Below, piece by piece: positions 9,445-17,820 of a DNA stretch of 64,000 nucleotides (positions are counted from its first letter, which is position 1; the number at the start of each line of letters is the position of its first letter). The DNA lies in the NCBI RefSeq assembly GCF_003752505.1, contig NZ_RKHO01000001.1, positions 1,736,001 to 1,800,000 on the forward strand, given 5' to 3'. The DNA is from Nocardioides aurantiacus (GTDB taxonomy: Bacteria; Actinomycetota; Actinomycetes; Propionibacteriales; Nocardioidaceae). The translations under genes and the position numbers were made by a program. The notes under the pieces are model-generated. The model did no database searches. It was not told where the DNA came from and was given only the letters and a program-made list of their open reading frames with translations.

Positions 9445-10008
9445 ATCGACCGCGTGCTCGACGCCGCCCGCGAGGTCATCCTGACCGTCGGTCTGCGCCG
9501 CGCCACCCTGACCGACGTCGCCCGCCGGGCCGGGGTCTCGCGGATGACGGTCTACCGCGCCTTCCCCGACATGCAGGCGATCCTCGCCGAGCTGATGACC
9601 CGCGAGTGGGTCGCCGAGATCGACCCGGCGTCCGACGCCGTCGAGGCCGGCGGCGAGGGACCCGCGGACGTGCTCGCCCGCCGCTTCGCCGCCGCCGTCC
9701 GGGCGCTGCGCGAGAACCCGCTGTTCCGCCGCATCGTCGACGTCGACCCCGACCAGCTGCTCCCCTACCTGGTCGACCGTCGCGGCCGCTCCCAGGACCT
9801 GGTGCTCGACCTGGTGGCCGCGCGCATCTCCTCGGCCCAGGCCACCGGTGAGGTCCGGGACGGCGACCCGACGCTGCTGGCCCGGTCCCTGGTGCTCGCC
9901 GCGCACGGCTTCGCACTGTCGGCGCGCACCATGACCACCGACGGCGTGGCCGCGGCCGACCTCGACGCCGAGCTGGTGCAGCTCGTGCGTCGCTACCTCG
10001 CACCGTGA
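9427..10008 (+). CDS. TetR-family transcriptional regulator
   Basis: This is a 193-aa one-component repressor. The N-terminal helix-turn-helix is clear: RVLDAAREVILTVGLRRATL, then DVARRAGVSRMTVYRAFPDM. The C-terminal ligand-binding domain is the usual Ala/Leu-rich helical bundle with no recognisable signature. It is divergent from the alkyl-DHAP-synthase-like gene and overlaps glpD by 4 bp (GTGA), so it should be translated with glpD and control both transcripts. The first codon follows the neighbour's start by 17 bp, leaving almost no leader. The ligand is unknown; an acyl or glycerol-lipid metabolite would fit the context. Confidence 0.9.
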   Translation: MSSVSNIDRVLDAAREVILTVGLRRATLTDVARRAGVSRMTVYRAFPDMQAILAELMTREWVAEIDPASDAVEAGGEGPADVLARRFAAAVRALRENPLFRRIVDVDPDQLLPYLVDRRGRSQDLVLDLVAARISSAQATGEVRDGDPTLLARSLVLAAHGFALSARTMTTDGVAAADLDAELVQLVRRYLAP

Positions 10009-11573
10009 CCGGCCCCGGCGCGCGTGGGCCCGCCCGGGTCCGGCCCGGACTGGCAGGCGCCCCCGACCGGGTCGACCTGCTCGTGGTCGGCCTCGGCGTG
10101 ACCGGGGCCGGGGTCGCCCTCGACGCCGCGACGCGGGGGCTCACGGTCCTGGCGGTGGACGCCCACGACCTGGCCTTCGGCACCTCGCGCTGGTCGAGCA
10201 AGCTCGTCCACGGGGGGCTGCGCTACCTCGCGCACGGGCAGCTCGGCGTCGCCCGCGAGAGCGCCGTCGAGCGCGGGGTCCTGATGGAGACCACCGCGCC
10301 CCACCTCACCCGCTCCCTGCCGATGCTGCTGCCCCTGACCGGTGGGGTGTCGAGGCGGCAGGCCACGCTGGCGGCCGCCGGGCTCCGGGCCGGGGACGCC
10401 CTCCGGGCCGTCGCCGGCACGAGCGCGACGACCCTGCCCCGCACCCGCCGCGTCACGCGTGACCGGGCGCTGGACCTCGCCCCGGCGCTGCGGCGCTCAG
10501 GCCTGCGCGGCGCACTGCTGGGGTGGGACGGGCAGCTGGAGGACGACGCCCGGCTCGTCACCTGCCTCGCCCGCACCGCCGTCGCCCACGGCGCGGTCGT
10601 CCGGACCCGGGCCCGGGTGGTGTCGGCGACCGGCACCGGGGCGGTGCTGCGCGACGAGCGGAACGGCGAGGTCCACCGGGTGAGCGCCCGCGCCGTCGTG
10701 AACGCCACCGGCGTCTGGGCGGGTTCGGTGAGCCCGGAGGTCCGGCTCAAGCCCTCCCGCGGCACGCACCTGGTGCTGCGCTCCGCCACCCTGCCCGGCC
10801 TCGCCTCGGCCCTCACCGTGCCCGTGCCGGGCACGACCAGCCGCTTCGTGCTCGTCCTGCCCCAGCCCGACGGCACCGTCCACGTCGGGCTCACCGACGA
10901 GGAGACCGACGGCCCGCTCCCCGACGTGCCCGAGCCCAGCGAGGGCGAGGTCGACTTCCTGCTCGACGTGGTGAGCACCGTCCTGGAGGTGCCGGTGGGC
11001 CGCGCCGACGTCGTGGGGGCGTACGCCGGCCTGCGACCGCTGCTCGACGCCGACGGCGCCACCGCCGACCTGTCGCGCCGGCACGCGGTGCTGACCTCAC
11101 CCACGGGCGTCGTGACCGTGGTGGGCGGCAAGCTCACCACCTACCGGCGGATGGCCGAGGACGCCGTGGACGCCGTGGGACTCGCCACCGCGCCGTGCCG
11201 CACCCGGACCCTCCCCCTGCTCGGGGCCGCGTCACGGGCAGACCTGGCGCGGCTCGACGCCCCGCCCCGGCTCGTGCGCCGCTTCGGCACCGAGGCCGCG
11301 TTTGTCCTCGCCGACGCCGTCGAGGTCACCGGTCTCGGGGAGGCCGAGCTGCTCGCCCCGGGACCCCAGGCGGTGACGCTGGCCGAGCTCGTCTTCGGGG
11401 TCACCCACGAGGGCGCGGCCGACGTCGACGACCTGCTGGACCGGCGTACGCGCGTGGGGCTGGTGCCCGAGGACCGGGCCCGCGCGCTGCCGATGGCCCA
11501 GCGGGCGCTCCTGCTCGCGCGCCGCGAGCAGGGTCAGGCCCCGCCCACCGGGGATCCCGGCCCGACCTCGTGA
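10005..11573 (+). CDS. glpD: Aerobic glycerol-3-phosphate dehydrogenase
   Basis: This FAD enzyme oxidises sn-glycerol-3-phosphate to dihydroxyacetone phosphate and passes electrons to quinone at the membrane; 522 aa. The Rossmann motif VVGLGVTGAGVALDAATRGL covers residues 28-47, followed by the family signature SSKLVHGGLRYLAHGQLGVA. NATGVWAG, LKPSRGTHLVLR and VVGGKLTTYRRMAEDAVD are all typical of GlpD. The GTG start overlaps the TetR stop codon by 4 bp. The C-terminus overlaps the convergent HTH gene by 40 bp. Together with the upstream flavoprotein this suggests regulated use of glycerol phosphate or glycerol-based lipids. Confidence 0.95.
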   Translation: MTGPGARGPARVRPGLAGAPDRVDLLVVGLGVTGAGVALDAATRGLTVLAVDAHDLAFGTSRWSSKLVHGGLRYLAHGQLGVARESAVERGVLMETTAPHLTRSLPMLLPLTGGVSRRQATLAAAGLRAGDALRAVAGTSATTLPRTRRVTRDRALDLAPALRRSGLRGALLGWDGQLEDDARLVTCLARTAVAHGAVVRTRARVVSATGTGAVLRDERNGEVHRVSARAVVNATGVWAGSVSPEVRLKPSRGTHLVLRSATLPGLASALTVPVPGTTSRFVLVLPQPDGTVHVGLTDEETDGPLPDVPEPSEGEVDFLLDVVSTVLEVPVGRADVVGAYAGLRPLLDADGATADLSRRHAVLTSPTGVVTVVGGKLTTYRRMAEDAVDAVGLATAPCRTRTLPLLGAASRADLARLDAPPRLVRRFGTEAAFVLADAVEVTGLGEAELLAPGPQAVTLAELVFGVTHEGAADVDDLLDRRTRVGLVPEDRARALPMAQRALLLARREQGQAPPTGDPGPTS

Positions 11574-12475
11574 GGGGCGCGGCTGTCGCGTGGGGTCGGG
11601 CACGGACGCTCGGCGTGCAGCGCCGCGGCCGCCTCGCGCGCGGCCAGGGCCACACCCGCAGCGCGTGACTCGGTGCCCCGCCTGGTGCGGTCGGCGGCGG
11701 CGTTCGCGGTGACGAGCAGCTCGCGGGCCGCGCGGGCGCCCTCGTCGGCGTAGACCACCTCGGCGGCCGCCGTCGTGCGCGCCGTGCGGGCCGCGGTGTC
11801 GGCCACCGCGGCCGCCACCACCACGGCGGCGCGGGCCACGTCGCGGGTCGTCCGCTCGGCCGCGCTCCGCGCCTGGGCGGCCAGGACCCCCAGCCGCTCC
11901 CCGTCGGGGTCCTCGCCCGCGGCGACCCGGGCGTCGAGGGCCGCCCCCGCCGCAGCCGCGACCTGCGAGGCGGCGACGTCGGCCCGGACCCGGACCCGGG
12001 TGGCGGTGCGCAGCGCGTCTCGCGCGACGGTCCGGGCCGCCGCCTCGGCGGCGAACGCCCGGGCAGCGGCAGCCCGCTCGGCCGCCGCGGCGGCCCGCTC
12101 GGCGGCGTCCCGGGCCTCGGCGCGGAGCAGCTCCACGGCGAGGGCGGCGCCGCGGGCCTCCACCTCGAGGGCGACGGCCACGGCCTCGGCGACGACGGCC
12201 GCGGCCAGCGACTCGGTCGACGGCCACCAGGCCGTGGTGTCGGCGGGGTCCTGGCGGGCGTGGTCCTGGCGGGCGGGGTCCGGGCGCTCGTAGGCGCCGG
12301 AGCGGATCGCCATGACGTCGGAGCTGCGGAACCGGTGGTGCCCACCCGGCGTGCGGACGGAGGCGAGCCTGCCGGCCCTGACCCAACGGGCGACGGTCTT
12401 GCGGTCGACGTGGAGCAGGGCCGCCGCGGCACCCGGCGTCAGCAGCTCCGGGCCGAGCCGATCCCGATCCGTCAT
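11534..12475 (-). CDS. HTH (MerR/excisionase-type) DNA-binding protein with long Ala-rich coiled coil
   Basis: This 313-aa protein starts with a MerR-like winged helix: LLTPGAAAALLHVDRKTVAR, WVRAGRLASVRTPGGHHR, then FRSSDVMAIRSG, giving the complete BldC-type recognition helix and wing. After a short polar linker (DPARQDHARQDPADT) come about 200 residues of almost uninterrupted Ala/Arg/Glu/Val helix with heptad spacing, a probable coiled coil. The ATG at 12475 overlaps the stop codon of the GAF-ANTAR gene by 4 bp (ATGA), so the two are translationally coupled. The stretch from the upstream in-frame ATG at 12604 is a shadow of that neighbour. The gene overlaps the end of glpD by 40 bp on the opposite strand. 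Its target and partner are unknown. Confidence 0.75.
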   Translation of the reverse strand: MTDRDRLGPELLTPGAAAALLHVDRKTVARWVRAGRLASVRTPGGHHRFRSSDVMAIRSGAYERPDPARQDHARQDPADTTAWWPSTESLAAAVVAEAVAVALEVEARGAALAVELLRAEARDAAERAAAAAERAAAARAFAAEAAARTVARDALRTATRVRVRADVAASQVAAAAGAALDARVAAGEDPDGERLGVLAAQARSAAERTTRDVARAAVVVAAAVADTAARTARTTAAAEVVYADEGARAARELLVTANAAADRTRRGTESRAAGVALAAREAAAALHAERPCPTPRDSRAPHEVGPGSPVGGA

Positions 12476-13254
12476 GACGGGCTCCCTCCACGTCCGGATT
12501 GCTCCACGCGGGGTCGCGTCGTCCGGGCCCGACGGTCGACCTCGCCGACCAGGTCGGTGGCGACCGCACGGACCTTGGTGTTGCCGTGCGACGACGTCCG
12601 CCACAGGAACGCCTCGGCCGCCTGCTCGGGGAGGTCATATCGCTCCATCAGGATGCCGATCGCCTGCCCGATCAGCTGCCGGCTGGCCACGGCCTGGTTG
12701 AGCGACTCGACCTGGCGCGCCGTGCCCAGGGCCAGCGACGCGTGGGTGGCGAAGAAGGCCGCCACGGCCACGTCCTCGACGCTGATGTCGTCGCTGGTGG
12801 TGGAGTAGAGGTTCAGGCCACCGATGGTGCCGTGGTCGTCGAGGTGGAGCCGCACCCCCAGCTGCGAGCGCAGCCCGAGCGCCAGCGCCCCGGGCAGGTA
12901 GCGGGGCCAGCGCTCGTCGCCCGCGATGCGCGGCGCGGGGACGACGTCGTCGCCGTCCATGCTCGCCACGCACGGCCCCTCGTGGAGGGAGTACTGCAGG
13001 TCGTCGAGCTCGAGCACCAGGGCACTCGTCGAGGCGCGCGTGACGATCCGTCCGTCCCTCTCCACGGTCGAGACCCCGATGTGGTCGAAGGTGGGGAGCG
13101 CCTCGACGGCGCTGCGCACGATCACCTCGAGGGTGTCGTCGACCGTGGCGGGACGGTGCATCTGCTGGGCGGCGTGCGCGATGGAGCGCGCCATGGTGGT
13201 GTCCACGAGGGACCCCGTCTCTGAACGTCGTGCCTCACGAAGGGGCGGGGACAC
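12472..13254 (-). CDS. GAF and ANTAR domain signalling protein
   Basis: This is a 260-aa cytoplasmic regulator. Residues about 40-175 form a GAF sensor domain (DDTLEVIVRSAVEALPTFDH, SLHEGPCVAS, GLRSQLGVRLHLDDHGTIGG). Residues about 185-240 form an ANTAR RNA-binding domain (SRQLIGQAIGILMERYDLPE, then AFLWRTSSHGNTKVRAVA). ANTAR proteins bind paired hairpins in nascent mRNA and prevent termination; the GAF domain would supply the signal. The annotated first codon may be too early: an in-frame ATG giving MARSIAHAAQQ at residue 21 is an alternative. It is the upstream partner of the HTH/coiled-coil gene. The ligand is unknown. Confidence 0.9.
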   Translation of the reverse strand: MSPPLREARRSETGSLVDTTMARSIAHAAQQMHRPATVDDTLEVIVRSAVEALPTFDHIGVSTVERDGRIVTRASTSALVLELDDLQYSLHEGPCVASMDGDDVVPAPRIAGDERWPRYLPGALALGLRSQLGVRLHLDDHGTIGGLNLYSTTSDDISVEDVAVAAFFATHASLALGTARQVESLNQAVASRQLIGQAIGILMERYDLPEQAAEAFLWRTSSHGNTKVRAVATDLVGEVDRRARTTRPRVEQSGRGGSPS

Positions 13255-13364
13255 AGAGAGGCGTTCGCGGACGAGGCCCTGCGATCCGTCCCGAGGGACC
13301 CGGATCGGGAACCGTCGGTACTCCTGGTCACCCTACGCGCACCCGGCTGCGGGACCCGACGACC

Positions 13365-14420
13365 TCAGGCGTCGAGCACGACGTCCTCGCAGGGGGTCGA
13401 GCAGCACAGCAGGGTCTTGCCCTGGGCGACCTCACGCGGGCGGATGCCGCCCTGGTGCTCCATCTCGACGCGTCCGGACAGGACCTGGGTCGTGCAGGTC
13501 CCGCAGACGCCCTCCTGGCACGACGACGGCAGCGTGATCCCGGCGGCGGCGGCCGCCGAGAGCAGCGGGGTGCCCTCGCCGCAGCGGAAGGACCGACCGC
13601 TGCGGCGCAGCTCCACGGCGTACGTCGTCCCGGTGGAGGTCCCGGCGACCGGCGCCGGCGCGTCCGCGAACGAGAACGACTCCTCGTGGCACCGCGCCGG
13701 GTCGGCCCCGGCCTCGGCCAGCAGGTCGCGCACGGCCGCCATGTAGGGCGCCGGTCCGCACGTGAGGACCTCGCGCTCGGCGAGGTCGGGGGCCGCGGCG
13801 CGCAGCTGCTCCAGGCAGACGCGCCCGCGCGGACCGGTCCACGTCTCGTCCGCGGCGTCGGTCTCGCACACGACCACCACCCGGACCCCGGGGTGCTCGG
13901 CCTCGATGGTGCGCAGCTCCTCGCGGAAGACGATGTCGGCCGGCGTCCGCGCGTGGTGCACCAGGACGACGTCGACGTCCGCTCGGTCGGCGTGGACGGT
14001 GCGCAGCATCGACATGAGCGGCGTGATGCCGCTGCCCGCGGTGAGGAAGAGGTAGCGCGCGGCGGGGTGGTGGGTGGTGCTGAACCGCCCCAGCGGCCCG
14101 TCGGCGAGCACGCTGTCACCCACCCGCAGGTGGTCGTGGAGCCAGTTCGACACCGGACCGCCCGGCACCCGCTTGACGGTGATCGTCAGCTCCTCGGCGC
14201 GCCGCGGCGAGGAGGAGATGGTGTAGCAGCGGCTGAGCGGCTCCCCGGCGACCGGCACGGTCAGCGTGAGGTGCTGCCCCGGCTCGAAGTCGTACGCCGC
14301 GGGCACGGCGGGCCGGAGCACGAAGCTGCGCACGTCGTGGGTGACGTCGACGACGCACGTGCACAGCAGGGGCCCCGCGGTGCCGGACCCGGTCTCGGGA
14401 CGGCTGATGGTGGCGGTCAT
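13365..14420 (-). CDS. Oxygenase reductase component (FAD / plant-type 2Fe-2S), GbcB-like
   Basis: This 351-aa electron-transfer protein passes NAD(P)H electrons to the Rieske oxygenase encoded upstream. The FAD-binding barrel contains RCYTISSSP (from residue 64) and GPLGRFS. The nucleotide-binding domain contains FLTAGSGITPLMSMLRTVHA and VLTCGPAPYM. The C-terminal ferredoxin domain has Cys 301, 306 and 309 in SCQEGVCGTC, with Cys 339 or 340 as the fourth ligand. The ATG overlaps the oxygenase stop codon by 4 bp, so expression is coupled. The layout FAD-NAD-2Fe2S matches the glycine betaine, carnitine and stachydrine demethylase reductases. The substrate depends on the oxygenase. Confidence 0.92.
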   Translation of the reverse strand: MTATISRPETGSGTAGPLLCTCVVDVTHDVRSFVLRPAVPAAYDFEPGQHLTLTVPVAGEPLSRCYTISSSPRRAEELTITVKRVPGGPVSNWLHDHLRVGDSVLADGPLGRFSTTHHPAARYLFLTAGSGITPLMSMLRTVHADRADVDVVLVHHARTPADIVFREELRTIEAEHPGVRVVVVCETDAADETWTGPRGRVCLEQLRAAAPDLAEREVLTCGPAPYMAAVRDLLAEAGADPARCHEESFSFADAPAPVAGTSTGTTYAVELRRSGRSFRCGEGTPLLSAAAAAGITLPSSCQEGVCGTCTTQVLSGRVEMEHQGGIRPREVAQGKTLLCCSTPCEDVVLDA

Positions 14421-15688
14421 CGGGCCAGGTGCTCCTTCGTGCGATCGAGGTACCAGCTGGTGAAGGCGTCGACCTGGTACTCGCTGGCGGCGTACGGGCC
14501 GGGGAGGTAGGCCGGGCTGCTGACGCCCTGCTGGGCGCGGGCACAGAAGGCGCTGTCCTGCTCGTTGGTCTCGCGCCACACGTGGGTGAGGTGCTCGACG
14601 TCGTAGTCGACGCCCTCCTCGGCGTCCTCGTGCACCAGCCAGGTGGTGCGCACCAGCGTCCGGTCGGCCGAGATCGGCAGCACGCTGAACGTCACGGCGT
14701 GGTCGGCGAGGAAGTGGAACCACGCGTTGGGCTGGGTGTGCAGCGAGAGCCGGCCGAGCCGCGGGCTGTCGAGGTCGCCGAGCAGGCGCCTGCTCGCCGA
14801 GCGGCCGTCGAGGGTGTAGGACTCGCCGGCGCCGTCGAGCGCCTCGCGCTGCACCCGGAAGGCCGAGACCCGGTCCTGGAGGTCCTCCACCGCGCGGTAG
14901 GGCATCCCCCGCTCCTCGCAGGCCCGCTCCAGCTCGGCCTCGGCGCGCAGGTAGCGCTCGTGGGCGGGTCGCAGCCGCGCGGGGATCGCGTCCTCGGCGT
15001 ACCCGTAGGTGGGGAAGAAGGTGCAGATCAGCTCGGGGTGGCCGCCCTCGCAGTGGTAGCACTCGCGGTTGTTCTCCATCACCAGCTTCCAGTTGGCCTC
15101 CTCGACCAGGTCGACCTGGGCGGCGACCTTGGTGCGGTGCAGCTGGTGCGGCAGGAGGTACGGCGCGACGACGGCGGCCACCTCGTCGAAGTCGGTCGGC
15201 GGCTCCGGAGCCAGGCAGACGAACACCAGTCCGGCGACCACCCGCAGGTGCACCGACCGCAGCCCGAAGCAGCTCTTGTCGAAGCCGGCCGGCTGGTCGC
15301 CCGCGTGCAGCAACGAGCCGTCGGAGGCGTAGGTCCAGCGGTGGTAGCCGCAGACGATGTTGCCGACCGAGCCGGCGCGCTCGTCGAGGATGCGGGCGCC
15401 GCGGTGCCGGCAGACGTTGTGGAAGGCCCGCACGACCTCGTCGTCGTCGCGGACCACGATCACCGACCAGCTGCCCACCTCGACGGTGAGGAAGTCGCCC
15501 GGCTCGCGCAGCTCGGCCTCGGTGGCGACGAAGAGCCAGGTGTGGGCCAGGACGCCCGCGACGTCGGCGTCGAAGACGGCGGGGCTGGTGTAGAAGGGCG
15601 AGGCCAGCGGCCGGCCGGGCTCGCGCGCGGCCACGAGGGCGGCCAGGTCGAGCCGGTCGGCCCCGGTGGCCGGGACGGTGGTGGTCAT
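14417..15688 (-). CDS. Rieske non-heme iron oxygenase alpha subunit, GbcA-like
   Basis: This 423-aa oxygenase probably removes an N-methyl group (as formaldehyde) from a quaternary amine such as glycine betaine. The Rieske cluster ligands are Cys93/His95 in CRHRGARI and Cys113/His116 in CGYHRW. The catalytic domain carries the mononuclear iron ligands in ENNRECYHCEGGHPELIC (His 212 and His 217). The start at 15688 gives MTTTVPATGADRLDLAAL with a GAGGAG-like ribosome site upstream; the longer open frame upstream of it is a shadow of the next gene. It sits between its reductase and an FMN/FAD enzyme similar to dimethylglycine demethylase, a typical betaine-to-sarcosine arrangement. Stachydrine or another methylated amine is also possible. 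Confidence 0.9.
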   Translation of the reverse strand: MTTTVPATGADRLDLAALVAAREPGRPLASPFYTSPAVFDADVAGVLAHTWLFVATEAELREPGDFLTVEVGSWSVIVVRDDDEVVRAFHNVCRHRGARILDERAGSVGNIVCGYHRWTYASDGSLLHAGDQPAGFDKSCFGLRSVHLRVVAGLVFVCLAPEPPTDFDEVAAVVAPYLLPHQLHRTKVAAQVDLVEEANWKLVMENNRECYHCEGGHPELICTFFPTYGYAEDAIPARLRPAHERYLRAEAELERACEERGMPYRAVEDLQDRVSAFRVQREALDGAGESYTLDGRSASRRLLGDLDSPRLGRLSLHTQPNAWFHFLADHAVTFSVLPISADRTLVRTTWLVHEDAEEGVDYDVEHLTHVWRETNEQDSAFCARAQQGVSSPAYLPGPYAASEYQVDAFTSWYLDRTKEHLAR

Positions 15689-15710
15689 CGGGTGCTCCTC
15701 TCGGTGGGTC

Positions 15711-17747
15711 TCAGACGGCCGAGCAGAGCCGCAGCGCGTCGTACACCGCGGCGTGGATGTTGCGGCTGGTGACGGCGTCGCCGATGCGGAACAGCTGGAA
15801 CGCCCCGGCCGCACCGGGGGCGACAGGCTGCGGGCGCACGCCCAGCAGGGCGGGGTGGTCGACGGCCCCGCGGTTGCTCGAGAGCGGCACCAGCTCGTGG
15901 TAGAGCTCGTCGTTGGGCAGCGTGCCGTGCTCGACGACGACGTGGTCGACGTGGCGCTCGACGACGACGTCGGTGTAGTCGCTGCCGAGCCGCGCGACGA
16001 GCCCACCCCCCTCCCGTCGTACGCCGACCAGCCGGCGCGCGAGCGTGAGGGTGACGTCGTGCTCGGCGAAGGCCCGGAGGTAGGCCGGGGAGTTCATGCT
16101 GCCGACGTCGGGGGCCAGCATCCGCTCGGGCGTGACCAGCTCGACGACCGCGCCCCGTGTGGCCAGCAGCTCGGTCGCGTCCAGGGCGGGCTCGGCGCCG
16201 TGGTCGTCGTAGACCAGCACCCGTCCCTGCGGGTGGACCGCGCCGGACATGACGTCCCAGGTGTCGAGCACGAGGTGCTCGCCCTCGCCGCCGAACGTCG
16301 GGTCGGGCAGGCCGCCCGTGGCCACCACCACGACGTCCGGCTCCTCGGCCAGGACCGTCGCGACGTCGGCCCAGGTGCCGCAGCGCAGGTCGACGCCGTG
16401 GTGCTTGGCCTCGGAGACGCGCCAGTCGACGATGCCGATCAGGTCGCGCCGTCGCACCGAGGCCGAGGCGAGCCGCACCTGGCCGCCCGGGTGGTCCGAG
16501 GCCTCCAGCAACACCACCTCGTGGCCCCGCTCGCCGAGCACGCGCGCCGCCTCCAGACCGGCCGGACCGGCGCCGACCACGACCGCCCGCCGACGCCGGG
16601 GGGCCGCCGGCTGCACGTGCAGCAGCGTCCGCTCGCGACCGGTGGCGGCGTTGTGGATGCACGTGGCCTCGCCGGACCGGTAGATCGCGTCCAGGCAGTA
16701 GTTGGCGCCGACGCAGGGCCGGATCCGGTCCTCCTCGCCGGCCGCGACCTTGGCGACCAGGTGGGGGTCGGCCATCTGCGGGCGGGTCATGCCCACCAGG
16801 TCGAGCAGGCCCTCGCGGATCGCGTGGCGGGCGGTGGCGACGTCGGAGATCCGTGCGGCGTGCATCACCGGGACGCTGGTGGCACGGCGGATCTCGCCGG
16901 CGAAGTCGAGGAAGGGGGCGCTCGGGGTGCCCATCGAGGGGATCACCCGGGCCAGGGTCGCGTCGCTGCCGATGCTCCCGCGGATCACGCTGAGGAAGTC
17001 GACGCCGTCGTCGACGTACAGGCCCAGGGCGCGCAGCGCCTCCTCGCGCCCGAGCCCGTCGGCCGCGTCCTCGTCCATCGACATCCGCAGCCCGATGACG
17101 AAGTCCGGCCCGACCGCCGCGCGCACCGCCTGCACGACGCGCCGCGGGAACGCCGTCCGCTCCTCGAAGCCGCCGCCGAACGGGTCCTGGTCACGGTTGG
17201 TCGCCGGTGAGTGGAAGGCGTCGAAGAGGTGACCGTAGGACTGCAGCTCGATGCCGTCGAGCCCCGCGTCCCGGCAGCGCTGGGCGGCGCTCGCGTAGTC
17301 GGCGACGATCCGGTCGAGGTCCCACGCCTCGGCGACCTTGGGGACGCTGCGGTGGGCGGGCTCGCGCAGCGGCGAGGGGTGGACCAGGGGCAGCCAGTCC
17401 CCCGTGAAGTTGCTGGTGCGCCGCCCCAGGTGGGTCACCTGGCACATCACCGCGGCGCCCGCCTCGTGGACGTCGTCGGCGAGGCGCCGCAGCCACGGCA
17501 CGATCTCGTCGCGGTAGAGCAGCAGGTTGCCGAACGCCGGCGGGCTGTCCGGCGAGACCACGGCGGACCCGCCGATCATGGTCAGGCCGACCCCGCCGAC
17601 GGCCTTCTCGCGGTGGTAGAGGCGGTAGCGGTCCTTGGGCATCCCGTCCTCGGCGTACGCCGGTTCGTGGGAGGTGCTGACCACGCGGTTGCGCAGCGTC
17701 ACGTGCTTGAGCCGGAACGGCTGGAGCAGCGGGTCGTGGGACGGCAC
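15711..17747 (-). CDS. FMN/FAD NADH:flavin oxidoreductase, dimethylglycine/N-methylproline demethylase-like (DgcA type)
   Basis: This is a 678-aa multidomain enzyme of the trimethylamine-dehydrogenase / 2,4-dienoyl-CoA reductase family. An N-terminal FMN-binding TIM barrel begins DPLLQPFRLKHVTLRNRVV. A Cys-rich segment RPCVGANYCLDAIYRSGEAT supplies Cys 345, 351 and 363. Then comes a FAD/NAD module with VVVGAGPAGLEAARVLGERG (motif residues 392-397). In relatives the cluster has four Cys in a CxxC spacing; here residue 348, the expected second ligand, is Ala. I chose the GTG at 17747 because a longer reading to 17876 would enter the divergent LysR gene. It probably demethylates the product of the Rieske oxygenase encoded just downstream. 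Confidence 0.85.
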   Translation of the reverse strand: MPSHDPLLQPFRLKHVTLRNRVVSTSHEPAYAEDGMPKDRYRLYHREKAVGGVGLTMIGGSAVVSPDSPPAFGNLLLYRDEIVPWLRRLADDVHEAGAAVMCQVTHLGRRTSNFTGDWLPLVHPSPLREPAHRSVPKVAEAWDLDRIVADYASAAQRCRDAGLDGIELQSYGHLFDAFHSPATNRDQDPFGGGFEERTAFPRRVVQAVRAAVGPDFVIGLRMSMDEDAADGLGREEALRALGLYVDDGVDFLSVIRGSIGSDATLARVIPSMGTPSAPFLDFAGEIRRATSVPVMHAARISDVATARHAIREGLLDLVGMTRPQMADPHLVAKVAAGEEDRIRPCVGANYCLDAIYRSGEATCIHNAATGRERTLLHVQPAAPRRRRAVVVGAGPAGLEAARVLGERGHEVVLLEASDHPGGQVRLASASVRRRDLIGIVDWRVSEAKHHGVDLRCGTWADVATVLAEEPDVVVVATGGLPDPTFGGEGEHLVLDTWDVMSGAVHPQGRVLVYDDHGAEPALDATELLATRGAVVELVTPERMLAPDVGSMNSPAYLRAFAEHDVTLTLARRLVGVRREGGGLVARLGSDYTDVVVERHVDHVVVEHGTLPNDELYHELVPLSSNRGAVDHPALLGVRPQPVAPGAAGAFQLFRIGDAVTSRNIHAAVYDALRLCSAV

Positions 17748-17793
17748 GGTGCCAGTCTGGGAGCCGACCGGGGCCGGCGACCAGGCCGGGAAA

Positions 17794-17811
17794 CTGCACC
17801 GGTTCGTGCAG
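17794..17811. promoter_or_regulatory. LysR-type inverted repeat CTGCAC-N6-GTGCAG
   Basis: A perfect 6-6-6 inverted repeat sits 10 bp before the LysR ATG and 47 bp before the start of the divergent demethylase gene. It also contains a T-N11-A pattern. It is the obvious candidate binding site for the adjacent regulator. Confidence 0.55.
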
Positions 17812-17820
17812 AATCCCTGC

